From Glebionis coronaria (lineage: Eukaryota; Streptophyta; Magnoliopsida; Asterales; Asteraceae), in assembly GCA_025667525.1 (NCBI GenBank), contig CM046878.1:84774196-84838195 (forward strand): a stretch of DNA of 64,000 nt. Direction: 5' to 3'. The notes beneath the pieces were generated by a model that did no database searches, was not told the DNA's origin, and saw nothing but the letters and a program-made list of their open reading frames with translations. Made by a program: the position numbers and the translations under genes. This document shows positions 1-12,910 of this stretch, piece by piece (within the stretch, counting starts at the first letter, position 1; every line of letters starts with the position of its first letter).

Positions 1-1059
1 TGACGGATTGTCACAGCATTTACCCCTAAACAGGATCTTTGTCCTCAAAGATCATCTTACTACTCGCTTCTTATAGAGTTAAAGCCATGTGGGTATTTCC
101 TCCACATTCGGTTTTTTCTCACAAGTGTAATTCATTACAATACGCGAGTTTCATCAAACATAACTACGGGAATAAGATCAGGCTTAATGTTGACTTACTT
201 TCTCTATCCATGATGTTCACGGGTTTTTGATGAATGCAACTTTTCGCCGATCTAAACTTCATTAAGGAATAGTTAGACTTTTACTTGATAGACATTTTAT
301 CAAGTTTGATTTACGAAACTTAATTCACGCAGCTCTTTGAAGTCCTAGGGTAGATCCAGCTTATATGCCTTTCAAACTAATCTTTTACATCATCTCAATG
401 GTCCCATACAACGGGGACTTATATCCCATGATCTTTCAGATCATCAATTCATTTTTCCATGGTTAAAATTTTTGGCATAAGTTCGCTACCCATCTGGCAC
501 TTCAAGATCTACATTTCATATTCACATAACCTCTTGCCCACTACCGGCAGTCAATAATCAGATCCTAATTTCAACAATATTTTCAGGTCTCGCGGGTCGA
601 ATTTTTTGTAAGGTTAGGTTCGCCATCATAGGAAACTTTAAACCTAAAAGACATGTCCAACTCACGATAGGTGTATGTCGGGTGTCTTTATCTCAACTCC
701 TGCTTACAGATGCTCTAATATATATATATCCTCACAAGATTCGATCTCGATCCTAATACGATAATTATCAATGATAATCTCTACAACGGAAAGCGATTAT
801 ACGGTCTATTACCAAAGGTCAATCATTCAAACACAGAACAGCGCTTATAGTATTTTGTATCGTTACTTTACCTTGTCCCTTCGATTGGGGTGGTATACAG
901 TACTCTCATCAAGATTCGTTCTTAATGACTTCTGAGCAAATCTCTAGAAATTCAATGCGAAGCGAGGATCTTGATAGAGATGATCGATACAGGCACACCA
1001 TGTTTACACAACTCCTTTAAATATAAAGAGTCAATTTCTTCATCAAGAATCTATCATTA

Positions 1060-2665
1060 ACAAGAATGATATTAGCAGATTTGGTCAGTCTGTCGACGAT
1101 GACCCAAATAGAATCAAATTCAGATGATGACCTTTGCAATAGCTAGACGTTTACTAATGTATGAGGCAATGTCTGCCTTCATAATTTGCCATTAGTACAA
1201 CTTCTTCAGACAAAGATACTTTTAGTCAGAAATGACATAAATATAATAATTATACTTACAAGATTCCAACATAACTATATCTCAAAATCCTCCATATTTA
1301 GACAATCACAAGTGGCCTTTTATACATTTAACGCCATCGGCTTCTCAATTTTGATGGTTCACATTAGCCACGAACCACTTTTATTATCTACATTATCCTT
1401 TTTATAAGCATCGGATATATTTTAAATGGTTCGACAATTTATTTTGCACATTCATTACTAAGGAACATATCCTAATTGGTTCTTTATCTTTTATACAATA
1501 ATGTGTCAGTAATTACGTTCACTCTCCTAGATGGAATAATTATCATGACCGTATTAATTCAAAATTTCTTTCTTCATATCTTCTATGTTTTAGTTCTATC
1601 TCAACTATTATTTTTATCAATTTTGCTTAATCCGACGTTTAAAGCGTCGATAATTTTTATCAGTTTTGCCTTAATGGCGAAAGTCTAGGTAATTCACCAG
1701 CAAATACTTCCTAAAATTTCAGATAACAGAAACATCTTTAAATAATTTCATATTAGGTTCTTTCTAGATTATAGTATCTATGAGTAATTCACAACCATTC
1801 ACGGTATAATTTCAAGTCTAAATGCAGGATAGGAACGTCGATACATCCAGTCGGGTATCAACACTCGGTAATCAGATAATTTTCCAAAGAATCTCACCAC
1901 GGGAGAATTGGACAAGAAGGGAATATCAATTGTCAAATAAGACAAATTCCACAGATGAGTAAATTCAATCTCAGAAGAATAGATGCTACAGGCACATATG
2001 TAGGTGTCCCTAACACTATGTCCCTATTTTTCACTTCTTGCAGATCTCATAAAATTTAATCTTTCACAATCTTCAAAGAAAATTTAGTGTTTATTAATCA
2101 GTTTTATGGTGACTACTAATCAGCCTTGCATGGTCCATTCCAAATTATATGTAGGCGCGCAACTATATACAATTTCAAGATTAACGATGCAATACCCAGT
2201 TCGTCAAAATTTTATCATCATGTTTATAATAAAAACATTTTCATGCTTAATTCTTAAATAAGAATCAAAAATAAATTTACAAAGATTTTCTTTGTTATGA
2301 AAACAATTAAGTTTTCTAAGGTGTTTTATAAACAACTTCATTTCGATAACAATTACTTATAAATCTTACTTTAAATAATCCTTATGGTGATGAAAATTCA
2401 ATTTTTCTCAAGGGATACTGTTTTATCTTATAAAAACAATGCGTGATCTGCAGAAGAGTGATGAAAGCTTGTTTACCAAGAATTAACTACAATATGATAG
2501 GAAATGAGCTTAGCTAAATAATCATGAGGTTCGTGACCTCGATGGCACTCAGGAAGAATAGTTCACAACGTAAATCAAATCGAGATGAGTACTTGTTCAA
2601 TGGTTGCATCACTAATGCGAACATTAGAAAGAAGCAATAAAAGATAGATATCATCGATACATGTA
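1060..2665 (-). pseudogene. Ty3/Gypsy pol remnants (integrase and RT traces)
   Basis: At about 1,066-1,125 the minus strand reads FDSIWVIVDRLTKSA, a well-conserved segment of the Gypsy integrase core. At about 2,646-2,664 it reads a CIDDI-like string, followed further along by RCELFFLSAIEV. Together these resemble the catalytic FIDDI box and the KCEFFL segment at the end of Gypsy reverse transcriptase. Order and orientation fit RT before integrase. Between them there is no open frame of useful length, so this is a dead copy. The integrase identification is firm; the RT trace is weaker. Confidence 0.6.
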
Positions 2666-3910
2666 GAACTTAGCAATCGAAGGTAGTCTTTTTATTAATC
2701 ACAAACAAGTCAGAATTGTACTGTAACACATTACGTGTCACTATGTCATATAATTCCAAGAACTCATCCTACCAACTGATGTCTCAGTTAAGTTAGGGAT
2801 TTTTAAAAGATACCACAATGAATACTAATCTACAAGAGTCATTAGGTGTTCCACTTGTCCCAGAAGATCCATCGGTCCTAATTCAGAAGAAGATTTCTTC
2901 AATTTATTTATTGGACACTGGGCATCCTCGTCATTGGACAACGGCCTAGGAACAACACTTAACACGAATCAACAATCAATTAAAACCTTATAATTCAATC
3001 ACAGGACTTAACGACTTCCTCTTAACAATCTCATATTCCATTCGGGTTAAATTTTTACTTTATTCAAGTTTCAATCAACTTATACTCAATTTGATATCCT
3101 ACTTCATTCTCCAATACTTCGACTTTATTTTTAAACCTTAAAAGGGCAATAAAAGCTCGATATGAACAACGCTTAATTTCCAATCCTATATTTCTTACAA
3201 CAATAGTTATCAAATGAGTCACTAGTATGAAATGACTCACGCATTCAATTAGACTTCTCGGAAAGGTACTAGTGGCATGAGGCTTTTGGGTAATGGTTCC
3301 AATGACAGCCTCAAGTGCAACATTCACCCTTTCGATTTCAATTTAAGAATTGGATGACAATGAATCAGATGACATCTTTCTAGGTGGTAACGTTTTGTAA
3401 AACTCCACTCTATAAGGAAAGATCGTCATGACATCGATATCAGATTTAATCTCGCCAATTCTTTTTCAATATCACAATCAACTAATATCTATATTTCTAC
3501 GAATATCAACCATTGGTTGGGATCATAAATATCCACAACTTGGTTTAGATCTAGAATAGCTAGAATTCCTACGGGAATAGCTTCAATTGATTTACTAGGG
3601 GAATTAGGGTTTCTTGTGACAATCTACGTCGTATAAATACCTCGTATAAATATAGAAATAATCATCAAACAATCATGTAATCAAATTACATCATATATAT
3701 AATCCAAGTTATATATATATATATATTAAAATAACACTTCTCATTCTGGCCTTGTCGGTAACTCGGGAATTCTTTCGACACCGTTATAGTCAAAAGATTT
3801 TTAGACATTTTTAGAAAAATGTTTATAGTTAAAAGATTTTGAAATGTTTTATTCAAAACCTTGGTTTTTAAAATCTTTCGTTCTCTATAACGAGAGCTCT
3901 GGTACCAAAC

Positions 3911-6900
3911 TGTAACACCCCAAAATTTACACAATTCAATACAGCGGAAGACTCGTTGGTGTTACGGGATAGCACATTACTCACATCATAGACAACGCAT
4001 AAAAATCGCGTCGTTTAATAATAAAAGCATTTCCATTCATAAATATCAAATTTACATAGGTCCCAAGTCATAATCATTTCATACAAGTTTACAAAAGATT
4101 TGAATGGAAATTGTTATTTAAGTGCGGGCCATGAACTCTTGTTGTCTTCCCGAGAATTACCTTCAAGTACCTGAGATAAAACATGTTAAAAGAAAAGGTC
4201 AGCGATAACGCCAAGTGAATTCATAGAGTTTATTAAAATCATCAATATATCATCGCTACATAATTATTACCGAAAATCATTTTATACAAATCTTTGTAAT
4301 AGGCCATAAAATAGCCAAAGTCATTTTTATACAAATCCTTATCGAAAATTATAATATAGGCATTTGCCTTAAAAATCATTTACGAGCCAATGTCGTAAAA
4401 ACATCATACAATACGTCTTATGACGTTGTATAAAGTTAAATAAAAACCGTTATATGAATATGGTTATGAAAACCAAAACACGAACATAATATCAATAGTA
4501 AGAACCCCATATTGCTAGTCAGGCAATATATCGTAATTCGGTACATATAGCAGTATTTCGTTAATTTGATTATTATAAGCCACATGACATTGTTACCTTA
4601 CTACAACAAACAACGGGTAGCTAGCCCGAAACTCATTTTGCCCATCTAAATTAGCGTGTCGTCACAAAGGTCACGCTATGTAAATCTTCTCATACATAAA
4701 TTCGCTTACCAATCAACGTGGCACGACGGGGATCAATCGTCATGGCGCGAACTGGGGTGATCGTCCCCAAATAGTACTATTATATGCATAAGCGTCTACC
4801 AAATCCCGGTAGTTCACAATTCATGCTAATGGGACTTTTAGTGACATAACCTAACTTTAATAATCCATTTAATTTCATCTATCGGGTCATATAATCATTC
4901 ATCGGGTCATACAATCATTCGGGTCCAAATCAATAAACAAACAATCGGGACAAATAGTGTCCTAATTCATAAAAACTAACATGTTATCTCCCTCGCGGGT
5001 TTATAAAACATTTCATAAAATCATTTAAAAGAGTGCGAGGCTATGAACTCACGTTGATGTGGGAAAGCGGGTTATCGGCAATTCGGATGTACGGTACGTG
5101 CTTCAATCACGGAAACCTAGACAAATAATACTTGTCTTAGACTCTTGTCCAATGACTTTATAAAAATAACAATTATGTATACATATGATGATTATATATA
5201 TATATGATGATCAAGTGGGTTTATATATCCTCATTCACTCATTTTTGTGTTTATGTATTGGTAACTTCTTACTAGTTTACTAGTTTTACCTATTTACGTG
5301 TTTTAGGTCCAATAAGCCTATTATAAGTTTATTAACTTGTATTAATCCATTTCATACTTGTATTATCAGTATTTATACTTCACATGTTGGGCCCAAATGG
5401 GTTAAGCCCAATAAATAAGTTTATAAGTGTTTTAGCCCATTTTGTTGTATTATTAGTCCAATAACGTTAACTTAGCCCGTTAATGTCCGTATGTTTTATA
5501 GTTCGGGTTTTATCGGTTTTCACTTGTTATATATGTTTATATATCAGTATATGAGTTTATAAAAGTTTACATTAGACGGGTCCAACCGTCTAAGTTTTAT
5601 TTAGCAAAAACGTTAATTTTACGGTAATAGCCAAAAAAGTCGTAAAAATCATGTTTATAGTTTTATAACTTATAAAACTTATCAAGCTACAATTTTTATA
5701 AAATGTCCATTTATTTATCCTTATAAATATTTATATAAATGTATTATATAAGTTAGTGGGTTTTAATTCACATTTTATACTATTTTTATTTGAGTGCTTA
5801 TATAATACTATTATACTTTAATTTCCCAAAAGCTGATTTTTATTTTCATGTTCACCAAAACTGCTATATCTAGAGTTCTATATGGAAATAGAAGCACAAA
5901 TTTTTATGACATAAACTACATGATATGTGCTCCATTTAACTCTCGTATAGATACTGTTGAATCAGCTTCTAAGTATTTTCTAAAAATCGTCTAAAACAGT
6001 GAACTCAGATTTGTACTCTAAACTTGTTTTGATCATATCTCACTCATCCTAATGATTCCATTGCATGGCCAACTCTCACATGTGTACAAGAAATATTACT
6101 TATTGCATATCCATTAATCTATGCCATTTTATCAGTTCATGATATGGTTCTTTACTGTTTTATACAGCCATCATTTTTAAGCATGATTTTAACCTTTTTA
6201 CATATAGTTTTTCATCTTTTTACCCATGATTATCAACACCAAATCCCCACACAATATTTTTATCATCATATATCATCATACATATATACATTTAAGAATA
6301 AAATACATGATTACATAATCAAAATTAACAAGAGGATGGGGAGAACAATCTTTATACCACCATGATGATGTAGGTTCTGATCAAGACATGGATTTTGATG
6401 GAGAAACTTGTGATAAACCAATATCATCTTCAAGTCCACCAATCTTCATGAACTCCTTGTGGAAAATCAGCCCTAAGAATCCATAGAAACTCCTCCTTGG
6501 ATGTTATAATCACCTCCAATCTTCAAGTCTTCTATAGGTTTCCATCTTATGCAAGTTAAACATAAGATTTATGGTGGAAAATTTGATGAACATGGTGGTG
6601 GTGGTGGAAATAGGGACGACACAAAGAGAGGAGAAGAGAGAAAATGTGTGGTTTTTGCATGAGGGAAATGAATGGGATTGTTTAGCTAATGGTTTTTGAC
6701 AAGTTAGTGGAGTAGCTTTTAAGCTAAGCTAACAAGTGTTAGCTTAGTTGCTACAATGTTGACACATCATGAGATGTGTTGGCTTACTCTTGCCGTCCAA
6801 GAGTGGGGGTGGGGCAAGATTTATCTTGTTTCATTAAATACGGATACTCCTCGATTCTATTTTCCTCGATTTGTGTGCCTTCGGGTCGTTTTACGAAAAA

Positions 6901-7334
6901 TGTTTTTATAAATTATGAATCAACGGCACAAAACGAATCTAATAAAAATTGTCTCATCGAAAACGGAGTTCGAAAACGTAAATACGTAATCCTAAGGTTT
7001 CCGGTTTAGTCGTAAAGGACGTTAAATTAAAATCGTAAGTCCTAATCTCTTCTCGTTAATTTGTGAGTTTATGAACCAACACAAATTTAAAACTCCAAAA
7101 TAATATTCACGGATAAATTTATTTTCTTAAATGTCGGACTGTCACCAAAGACGGTGTATGTAAACGTAAGCACGTAACGTTGAATCCTCCGGTTTAGACG
7201 CAGTCGATGCTACTTCAAGACGTAAATCCAAATCTCTTCCCAAAAATAAGTGAGTTCATAATATAACATTAAAATAATGTTTTTAAATAACACTTGAGAA
7301 TAAAATATCAACCATAAATTGACGGATTGTCACA
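3911..7334 (-). repeat. 5' LTR of the Gypsy element (3.4 kb)
   Basis: On the minus strand the repeat begins TGTGACAATCCG and ends GGGGTGTTACA, the usual TG...CA termini, and is followed by the primer-binding site. At 3,424 bp this is a long LTR. It holds no convincing ORF. The stretch near 6,560-6,660 is purine-rich on the plus strand, so pyrimidine-rich in the transcript sense, as in many LTR leader regions. Confidence 0.75.
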
Positions 7335-7449
7335 CATAGAGTCACCCTATGAATTTGACTACATAAATGAAACCATGAAGTATAAGAGTAAAAGTAGCAT
7401 TACTAGGAATGCTTCAGTACAAACTCTTAAATGTGTAGGTCCCATAAGA
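7335..7449 (+). pseudogene. Copia gag-protease linker fragment, left part of the split element
   Basis: This 115-bp island lies between the Gypsy LTR end and the minus-strand element starting at 7,450. It keeps an open plus-strand frame ending VQTLKCVGPIR. Skipping the insertion at 7,450-19,774, the same frame resumes with SEPNVAWVPVKN, which resembles the GP..VWVP linker before the protease of Sirevirus-type Copia elements. The flanking bases are TAAGA (7,445-7,449) and CAAGA (19,770-19,774), a near-match target-site duplication. The gag upstream of this piece would lie left of the window. Confidence 0.6.
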
Positions 7450-7812
7450 TGTTGAGTCTTAGGATCTAGACTCATCTGGGATATCATGATCATGATTGTA
7501 ATAAGCACAGCGGAACATAAAGAACACAATCATAACCAAGAACAAGGCTTTCACTAATGAAATGATTCCTATTAATGAACTAGTAACTACTACTCCTGGT
7601 GCCTCATAGGCTTGACACCAGGAGGAACGCACACACACCTATGGTTTACATTGTATATGAATCAGTGAATAACCATGTGTGCCTAATCCTCTTTATATAA
7701 TAGAGGTACTAGGGTTACATCACAACCCTAGCTTACTTACAAAGCTAACTATTTATTATTAAGTCCTTCATCTTGTTTTGTCATATCAACTCAAGATATC
7801 TAAGTCCCAACA
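7450..7812 (-). repeat. 3' LTR of the minus-strand element (363 bp)
   Basis: On the minus strand it starts TGTTGGGACTTAG and ends AAGACTCAACA. The preceding minus-strand sequence CTAGGGAAGAT is the polypurine tract. A TATA-like TATATAAAG lies inside, as expected for an LTR promoter. TAAGA at 7,445-7,449 is the left target-site copy. Confidence 0.7.
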
Positions 7813-9116
7813 ATCTTCCCTAGTTGATTTGACAAAACCAGTAAGCACAAGCTTCCCCTGAAGCTAATATAGATGAAGGCTAAGCTTCCCCTTGATCCAT
7901 GCATTCTTCCCCTTTTTGTCACATCAACTAAAAAAGGATCGTCTTTCCCTTAAGAAGTGCACGGCAAATCCAGTAGGTTCCATGGAGAGATCACTGATGA
8001 AGAAAATCAAGTATAACGAATTTGATGAAGAAGTGGAATCTCCCAAACTTGTGTCTTATGTCTTGCACTAACCACGTGACGTCGAGCTCGAACAAAATCC
8101 TCAAATAAATGAGACACTAAGCACAATAACGTAACCCCTTCAAGCGATAGCAAATGTACGCATAGAGCAAGGTATCTTAAAAAGCTACTACTCTTTTTAA
8201 GATATGAATAGATCGTACCCCTTCGCTAGACATGTCAAGTCTTCGTCACCAAACAAACCAATCAAGTTATCTTAAAAAGGTACTCCCGTCTTTTTAAGAT
8301 ATGATAAGAACACAAAACCTGTGAAAATCAACTACAACATAAAATCAGTGATAATCAACTGTCCTCTTCAATGAATCACCCCAACGAAATGATGATGGCT
8401 GAGAACTCCTCCTCCAGTAACAGTAGTGACATCAGACTAGTCACTAAAACAGAGTAGTATCGATCTTACTTGACTAGAAGGAACCAAAACCGGCCAAAGA
8501 AAAGTTAGTATACAACAAGCCAGCAGGAACCAACTCCTTCTGAAGTCAGCAAGAATATAAGCCTATCAGGAGGAACAAACCAGTAGGAACCGACCAGTGG
8601 TACGGACCAGTAGGAACCGACTAGTATGAACCGATGATTCAACCAGGAGGAACCATCAAAGATTACTAGGAGGAACCGAGAACAAAACCACCACGAATAA
8701 TATATGACTCATAGGAACCACAGCGCACCAGTAGAAACAACAGAACCTAACAGTAGCATCTCAAACCCCTTCTTTTTTTTTCTTTTTTTTCTCATTTTTT
8801 TTTCAAATTTTTTTTTATAACTTGTTGTCGCCAAACTGTCGCTAAAGCTGTTGCTGACATCAACAATATTTTCCCTCAATACTTTTCGTGTCACATAATA
8901 TGTCACGAATCTGTTGATGACCTGTGTATTATAGCAGACGCTGACCAACACCAAATTGTATGACTTAAGCCCATGTATCCAACCCATAACTAAATTAAAG
9001 CTCGACTTGGAAGAAATTATTTATCTTCCTAAAATTCAGCACCTATTCCCATATTATCTCCTCCAAGCCACGTCCACAAAATGTCAGTGTAAAATACATT
9101 CCTAAAAGTCAGGATC
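7813..9116 (-). other. Non-coding 3' internal region of the minus-strand element
   Basis: No convincing gene. The minus strand carries several GGGGAAG purine tracts near 7,813-7,950, typical of the region before an LTR. There are two copies of a 12-bp-stem hairpin at 8,173-8,204 and 8,268-8,301, and a run of short 'aggaacc' repeats at about 8,500-8,720. A 92-codon minus-strand frame at 8,709-8,987 includes a poly-lysine stretch from an A/T run and is not believed. The last five bases, GGATC, are the target site of the nested element. Confidence 0.5.
8173..8301. repeat. Two copies of a 12-bp-stem hairpin
   Basis: TATCTTAAAAAG at 8,173-8,184 pairs with CTTTTTAAGATA at 8,193-8,204, leaving an 8-nt loop. 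The same stem sequence recurs at 8,268-8,279 and 8,290-8,301 with a 10-nt loop of different sequence. Keeping the stem while the loop differs suggests a duplicated structural motif. Confidence 0.65.
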
Positions 9117-9440
9117 TGAAGGTCTACGATATCTAAGGATTTGGTAATTGATGGATTGATCTATTGATTAGATGGTGGAAATGGGGAAGAAGAAGATGAG
9201 GTGTAGAGAGAGAAAGGAGAGAAAAGAAAAGTAGAGAGAGAATGTGTAATTAGATAAAATGAAAAGTTGTAAAATGAATAAACCACCTCTCCTAACATGC
9301 TAGGAGGGGTATATATATAGCCCACCCTACATGTGGGCTATATGGACTATATTTACTACAAACTGGATCACGAGCCTAATACAATAATATATCGTTGGAG
9401 CGACCGATCCTTCATAAATACGTAAAACGTATTTCCAACA
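9117..9440 (-). repeat. 3' LTR of the non-autonomous element
   Basis: On the minus strand it begins TGTTGGAAATACG and ends GTAGACCTTCA. It contains a TATATATA box next to a GTGGGCTATATAT segment. Almost identical to 17,547-17,870. Confidence 0.93.
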
Positions 9441-10181
9441 ATCTCCCCCTAAGGGAGGTCGCTCCAAGTTACAAAGTTCTAAATATTCTATAGCTCGTGA
9501 TCTATGCTAATAATGATGTGACCGAGACTTTCTTTGGGAAAACACATTTCCAACAATCTCCCCCTAAGGGAGGTCACACCATTTTACAAAATCTTAAACC
9601 TAGCATACTATGCTTGAGTCTTCGATCTTGTTCTTGTGAATATGCTTGATGTGATCTTTGACTTTAGTCTTGAGCATGTTTCCTTGCCTTGACCTTGTGC
9701 ATTCGTCACTTGTGAAATTTGCCTCTTCGTGACTTCATGTTCCACATACTTATACCTTTAAATTCTTGAAAGGTTCAGAGTTTGATACAGCGGAAGACTT
9801 GACCTTCAGACTTTCTTGAATTTGTTGAAGTACTAAGTGTATGTAGTATAAGCATGTGGTGACGACTTCTTCTGGATTGTACACCGCAATGCCACCTTCT
9901 TGTTACGCTGCATAAGACAGCTAGCAACAAACAATATACACGGATGAAATGGCCTTGAACATTTCATTCTAATTCGGTAGCATTTTACCTCCGGTCGGTG
10001 AATACCGTTGGACGATATTAAATATCGTACTTGTGGCAGGTAGTTTCAATTAAGAATCTCCTTGACAAGATTTCGCGGGTAAACCCGTTCTCTTTACTCG
10101 ACCGTCCAAAGCTGACTGCGAACGTAAAGAGTGAATCATTTGGATAATATTATCCGCATGATTTAAAGCCGTCAATTCATG

Positions 10182-10575
10182 TTCCTGGAACAAGTGAAGT
10201 TCAATTAAGAACCGCACCATCGTTGCTTTCCAGTTGTCACTAGCTTGATTCATAAAGAATCTTGCAAGTTACCTACCAAGTGCTGTTTGATGTTAACACT
10301 AGAAGGATTTCCACTCGTCACTGTGATCAATAAAGAGTCACTCTGAGTGTTCTGGCAAGATCATATTATAATGCGTAGAGGCCTGGAACGTGTTTAAATT
10401 CATTTAAGAATTAAACCACTGTTGCTTTCCAGTTATCACAAGTTTGATTCATAAAGAATCGCACAAGTCACCTACCATGAGCTTTTTGATATTCGCTCAA
10501 GAAGGATTTCCATCTTCATTGTAAATACTTTCGTATTACTCGGATGTTCAGGCAAGATCATGAAGATTTTGCGTA
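10182..10575. repeat. Two diverged direct repeats, about 199-bp period
   Basis: The string GTTGCTTTCCAGTT occurs at 10,222 and again at 10,421. It is followed in both copies by a 'TTGATTCATAAAGAATC' segment, an 'AAGGATTTCCA' segment and 'CAGGCAAGATCAT'. The copies are clearly diverged between these blocks. Confidence 0.65.
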
Positions 10576-12049
10576 GGACTCTTAAGAACTTTCTTACTTT
10601 TCACAGTGTGTGAAGAAGCAAGTAAATATGAAAGTGTGTCCTAATGAGATATTTGATGATCTCAAATGGCTCTAGACTCGATCGTGCATTTTGGATTTTA
10701 GTGATCGGAGGCTGGAGAGGAGTGCCACCTTTTCAATACCAATTTATTCGGAGTGAATAAATCAATAGATAATGTGTTGTCTCCGTGTGATTAAAACAAA
10801 TATCTTTTAAGAGATATCTGAGTTAGCTGGGATGGGTTGTGCCTTGCATCACTGGGTCCATGATGTCTATCTTCAAAATCAAGAATCATTAAAAATGATC
10901 TCAATAGCATATGAATTGACCCGGTTTCTGCCTAAGTTGTAAGGAGGGCTACTTTCTTTACACCCTTTATCTTTACAATTCTTTTTCATTCTTCAACCCC
11001 TTCAATGCTTACCAATACGTCATAACTAGCACCTTGTTGTGATTGTTCCAGTGCTAACTTAAGTACTTGGTCGGCATTCAGCTACGTTCACAATCTTTCT
11101 CCATCTTTCCTAAGGACTACTATTTCTAGCTATGGAATGTCCTTGGGAAGATTCCTCCGGTTCTAGAGAAATCATTGGACTTTAACCTATCCTACCATCC
11201 TTATGTCACCACAATCTTCACCGTCGTGAATAGAGATGTTTTGGGTAAGTGTATGTCACCATGAAATCCATTTTGAAGTGCAAATCCATTTTGCTCCCCC
11301 TTAACATATGCTACGATATTCGAAAACATTTCGCACATGTCAGGATGAGCTAACACGTTAAGTCAAACCATTTGTGATTAATCATTTCCCATATTAAATC
11401 ACATTTTCTCCCCAATATTAAAAATATTAACCTAATCGATGTTTTTAATATCAATTGATTTAATAGCATTTTAAGAAAATTTGGGAAGAAAAATGCAAAT
11501 CCAATTATCTTCGTGATTTTAACAAGCTCCCCCTCAAATTAATGAGGGTGTACTTGAAACGTAAATTAAATACCTTTTAAACACAAGTGTAAGGTATTTA
11601 TCAGGTGCAAAGATCATATATGATAATGTATTCACAAGATTAGCAATTTACGAGGTTGGACCTGAATAATAGAGAACATCATATGAAAGAAGCACATGGT
11701 TCTTGTTCACGAATGTTGGTCACCTCGTCACGTCCCCGAGAAAATTAATTCCCGTTGTTGAGTCAAAGCTTTCCGGTGAAATGCTTGACTTGATTATGAA
11801 AAGCGGGTTGCTATCTGAAATAATAGCAAACCATTTTGAGCATGTTTTAAAAGTTTGAACTTCTGCTCGAACTTTATTTACAACCCCGTGTCATTATTGA
11901 ATGACATTTCTAGGTTCGTAAATATTATCGATTCCAGAAGACATGCTCTTTTTATCAAAACATTTTTGAACACACAATTTTGAAAGATTTAGAAAAACCT
12001 TTTGAGAAATTCTCGAAAAATTGTGTTCAAAGTTTTGAAAACCAATTTC

Positions 12050-12905
12050 TTGAGCTTAAGATGTTGAATATCTTATAAAACGAGCTCATGTCCGAGAAGT
12101 TGTAAACTTCCCGTTGTTAAGGATAAGTTTATCATCGCCGATAATCTTTCCTTTTATCTGAAGAACGAGTCCTAAGCTGACATTTACTTAGAAGTCGTTT
12201 TCATGAGCTTGAAAACTTTGACTGTTTTAACAGAAAGCTCATGACCGAGAAAGGTTAATTTCTCGTTACGAGGAAAAGTTCTCTTATTTAAAAGATACAC
12301 TTTCCTTTCTGAGCTTAAAACTTCGAATGTTTTAATACAAGCTCATGACCGAGAAAGGTGAATTTCTCGTTAAGAGGATAAGTTATCATAAAAGATAATA
12401 TTTCCTTTATTTTAAGTTCGAGTTACAATCTGACATTTAACTGTAAGTCATTGTGCATGAGTTTAAAAACTTCGAATGTTTTTAATATTAGCTCATGCCC
12501 GAGAAAACTTAATTTCTCGTTGTTAGGATAAGTTTATCATCGGCGATAAACTTTCCTGCCTTTGAAGAACGGGTTACAGACTGTCATTTATCTATAAGCC
12601 TTAATGCATGAGCTTAAAAACTTGGAATGTTTTTGATATAAGCTCATGACCGAGAAAAATGAATTTCTCGTTTTTAGGATAAGTTTATCATCGGCGATAA
12701 ACTTTCCTTTCTTTGATGAGCGAGTTACAGTCTGTGATATGACTATAAGTCCTTGTGCATGAGCTTAAAAACGTAGAATGTTTTTAACATAAGCTCATGC
12801 CCGAGAAAATGAATTTCTCGTTTTTAGGATAAGTCATCATCGGGATGAACTTTCCTGTCTTTTGAGATCGAGTTACAGTCTGTTATGTGACTGTAAGTCC
12901 TTGTG
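12050..12905. repeat. Tandem array of about 6 units, each with two hairpins
   Basis: Units of mostly about 150 bp (one shorter) start near 12,054, 12,203, 12,315, 12,459, 12,610 and 12,761. Each carries a 'GAGCTTAAAAAC...GTTTT' block, then CGAGAAA...TTTCTCG, a 7-bp stem with a short loop. Most then carry GTTTATC-ATCGGC-GATAAAC or a relative, another 7-bp stem, and end with a 'GAGTTACAGTCTG' block. The array stops just before the stop codon of the Gag-like ORF on the minus strand, so it is the proximal 3' UTR. Confidence 0.8.
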
Positions 12906-12910
12906 CATGC

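Larger units (their letters stand above)
1..7334 (-). mobile_element. Ty3/Gypsy LTR retrotransposon, degraded, minus strand
   Basis: The first 15 bases match the 15 bases ending at 7,334 exactly. They are read as the tip of the left (3') LTR, whose body lies outside the window. The right (5') LTR is 3,911-7,334. Next to it, reading leftward, is a primer-binding site (TGGTACCAGAGC type) at about 3,897-3,910. A short purine run on the minus strand next to base 16 fits a polypurine tract. The internal region is only about 3.9 kb, too short for a complete Gypsy element, and contains only decayed pol traces. The element lies inside the reading frame of a plus-strand Copia element that resumes at 7,335. 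Confidence 0.75.
9441..12910 (-). other. 3.5-kb non-coding 3' region of the non-autonomous element
   Basis: No long ORF. It contains a duplicated polypurine tract, a direct repeat of about 199 bp (about 10,182-10,380 and 10,381-10,575), and a tandem array with hairpin-bearing units at 12,050-12,905. A 67-codon minus-strand frame at 10,050-10,253 (starting MNQASDNWKATMVRF) falls partly in the first 199-bp copy. The second copy has stops in that frame, so a gene is not supported. Confidence 0.7.

Noticed and set aside
3064..3327. 87-codon minus-strand ORF as Gypsy protease
   Set aside because: No DTGA-type active site and no clear match; position alone is not enough.
8709..8987. 92-codon minus-strand ORF with a lysine run
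   Set aside because: The lysines come from an A/T homopolymer stretch and the rest has no recognisable family.
12050..12905. CRISPR-like array
   Set aside because: Units are about 150 bp and diverged, with no short conserved repeats separated by unique spacers, and this is plant DNA.
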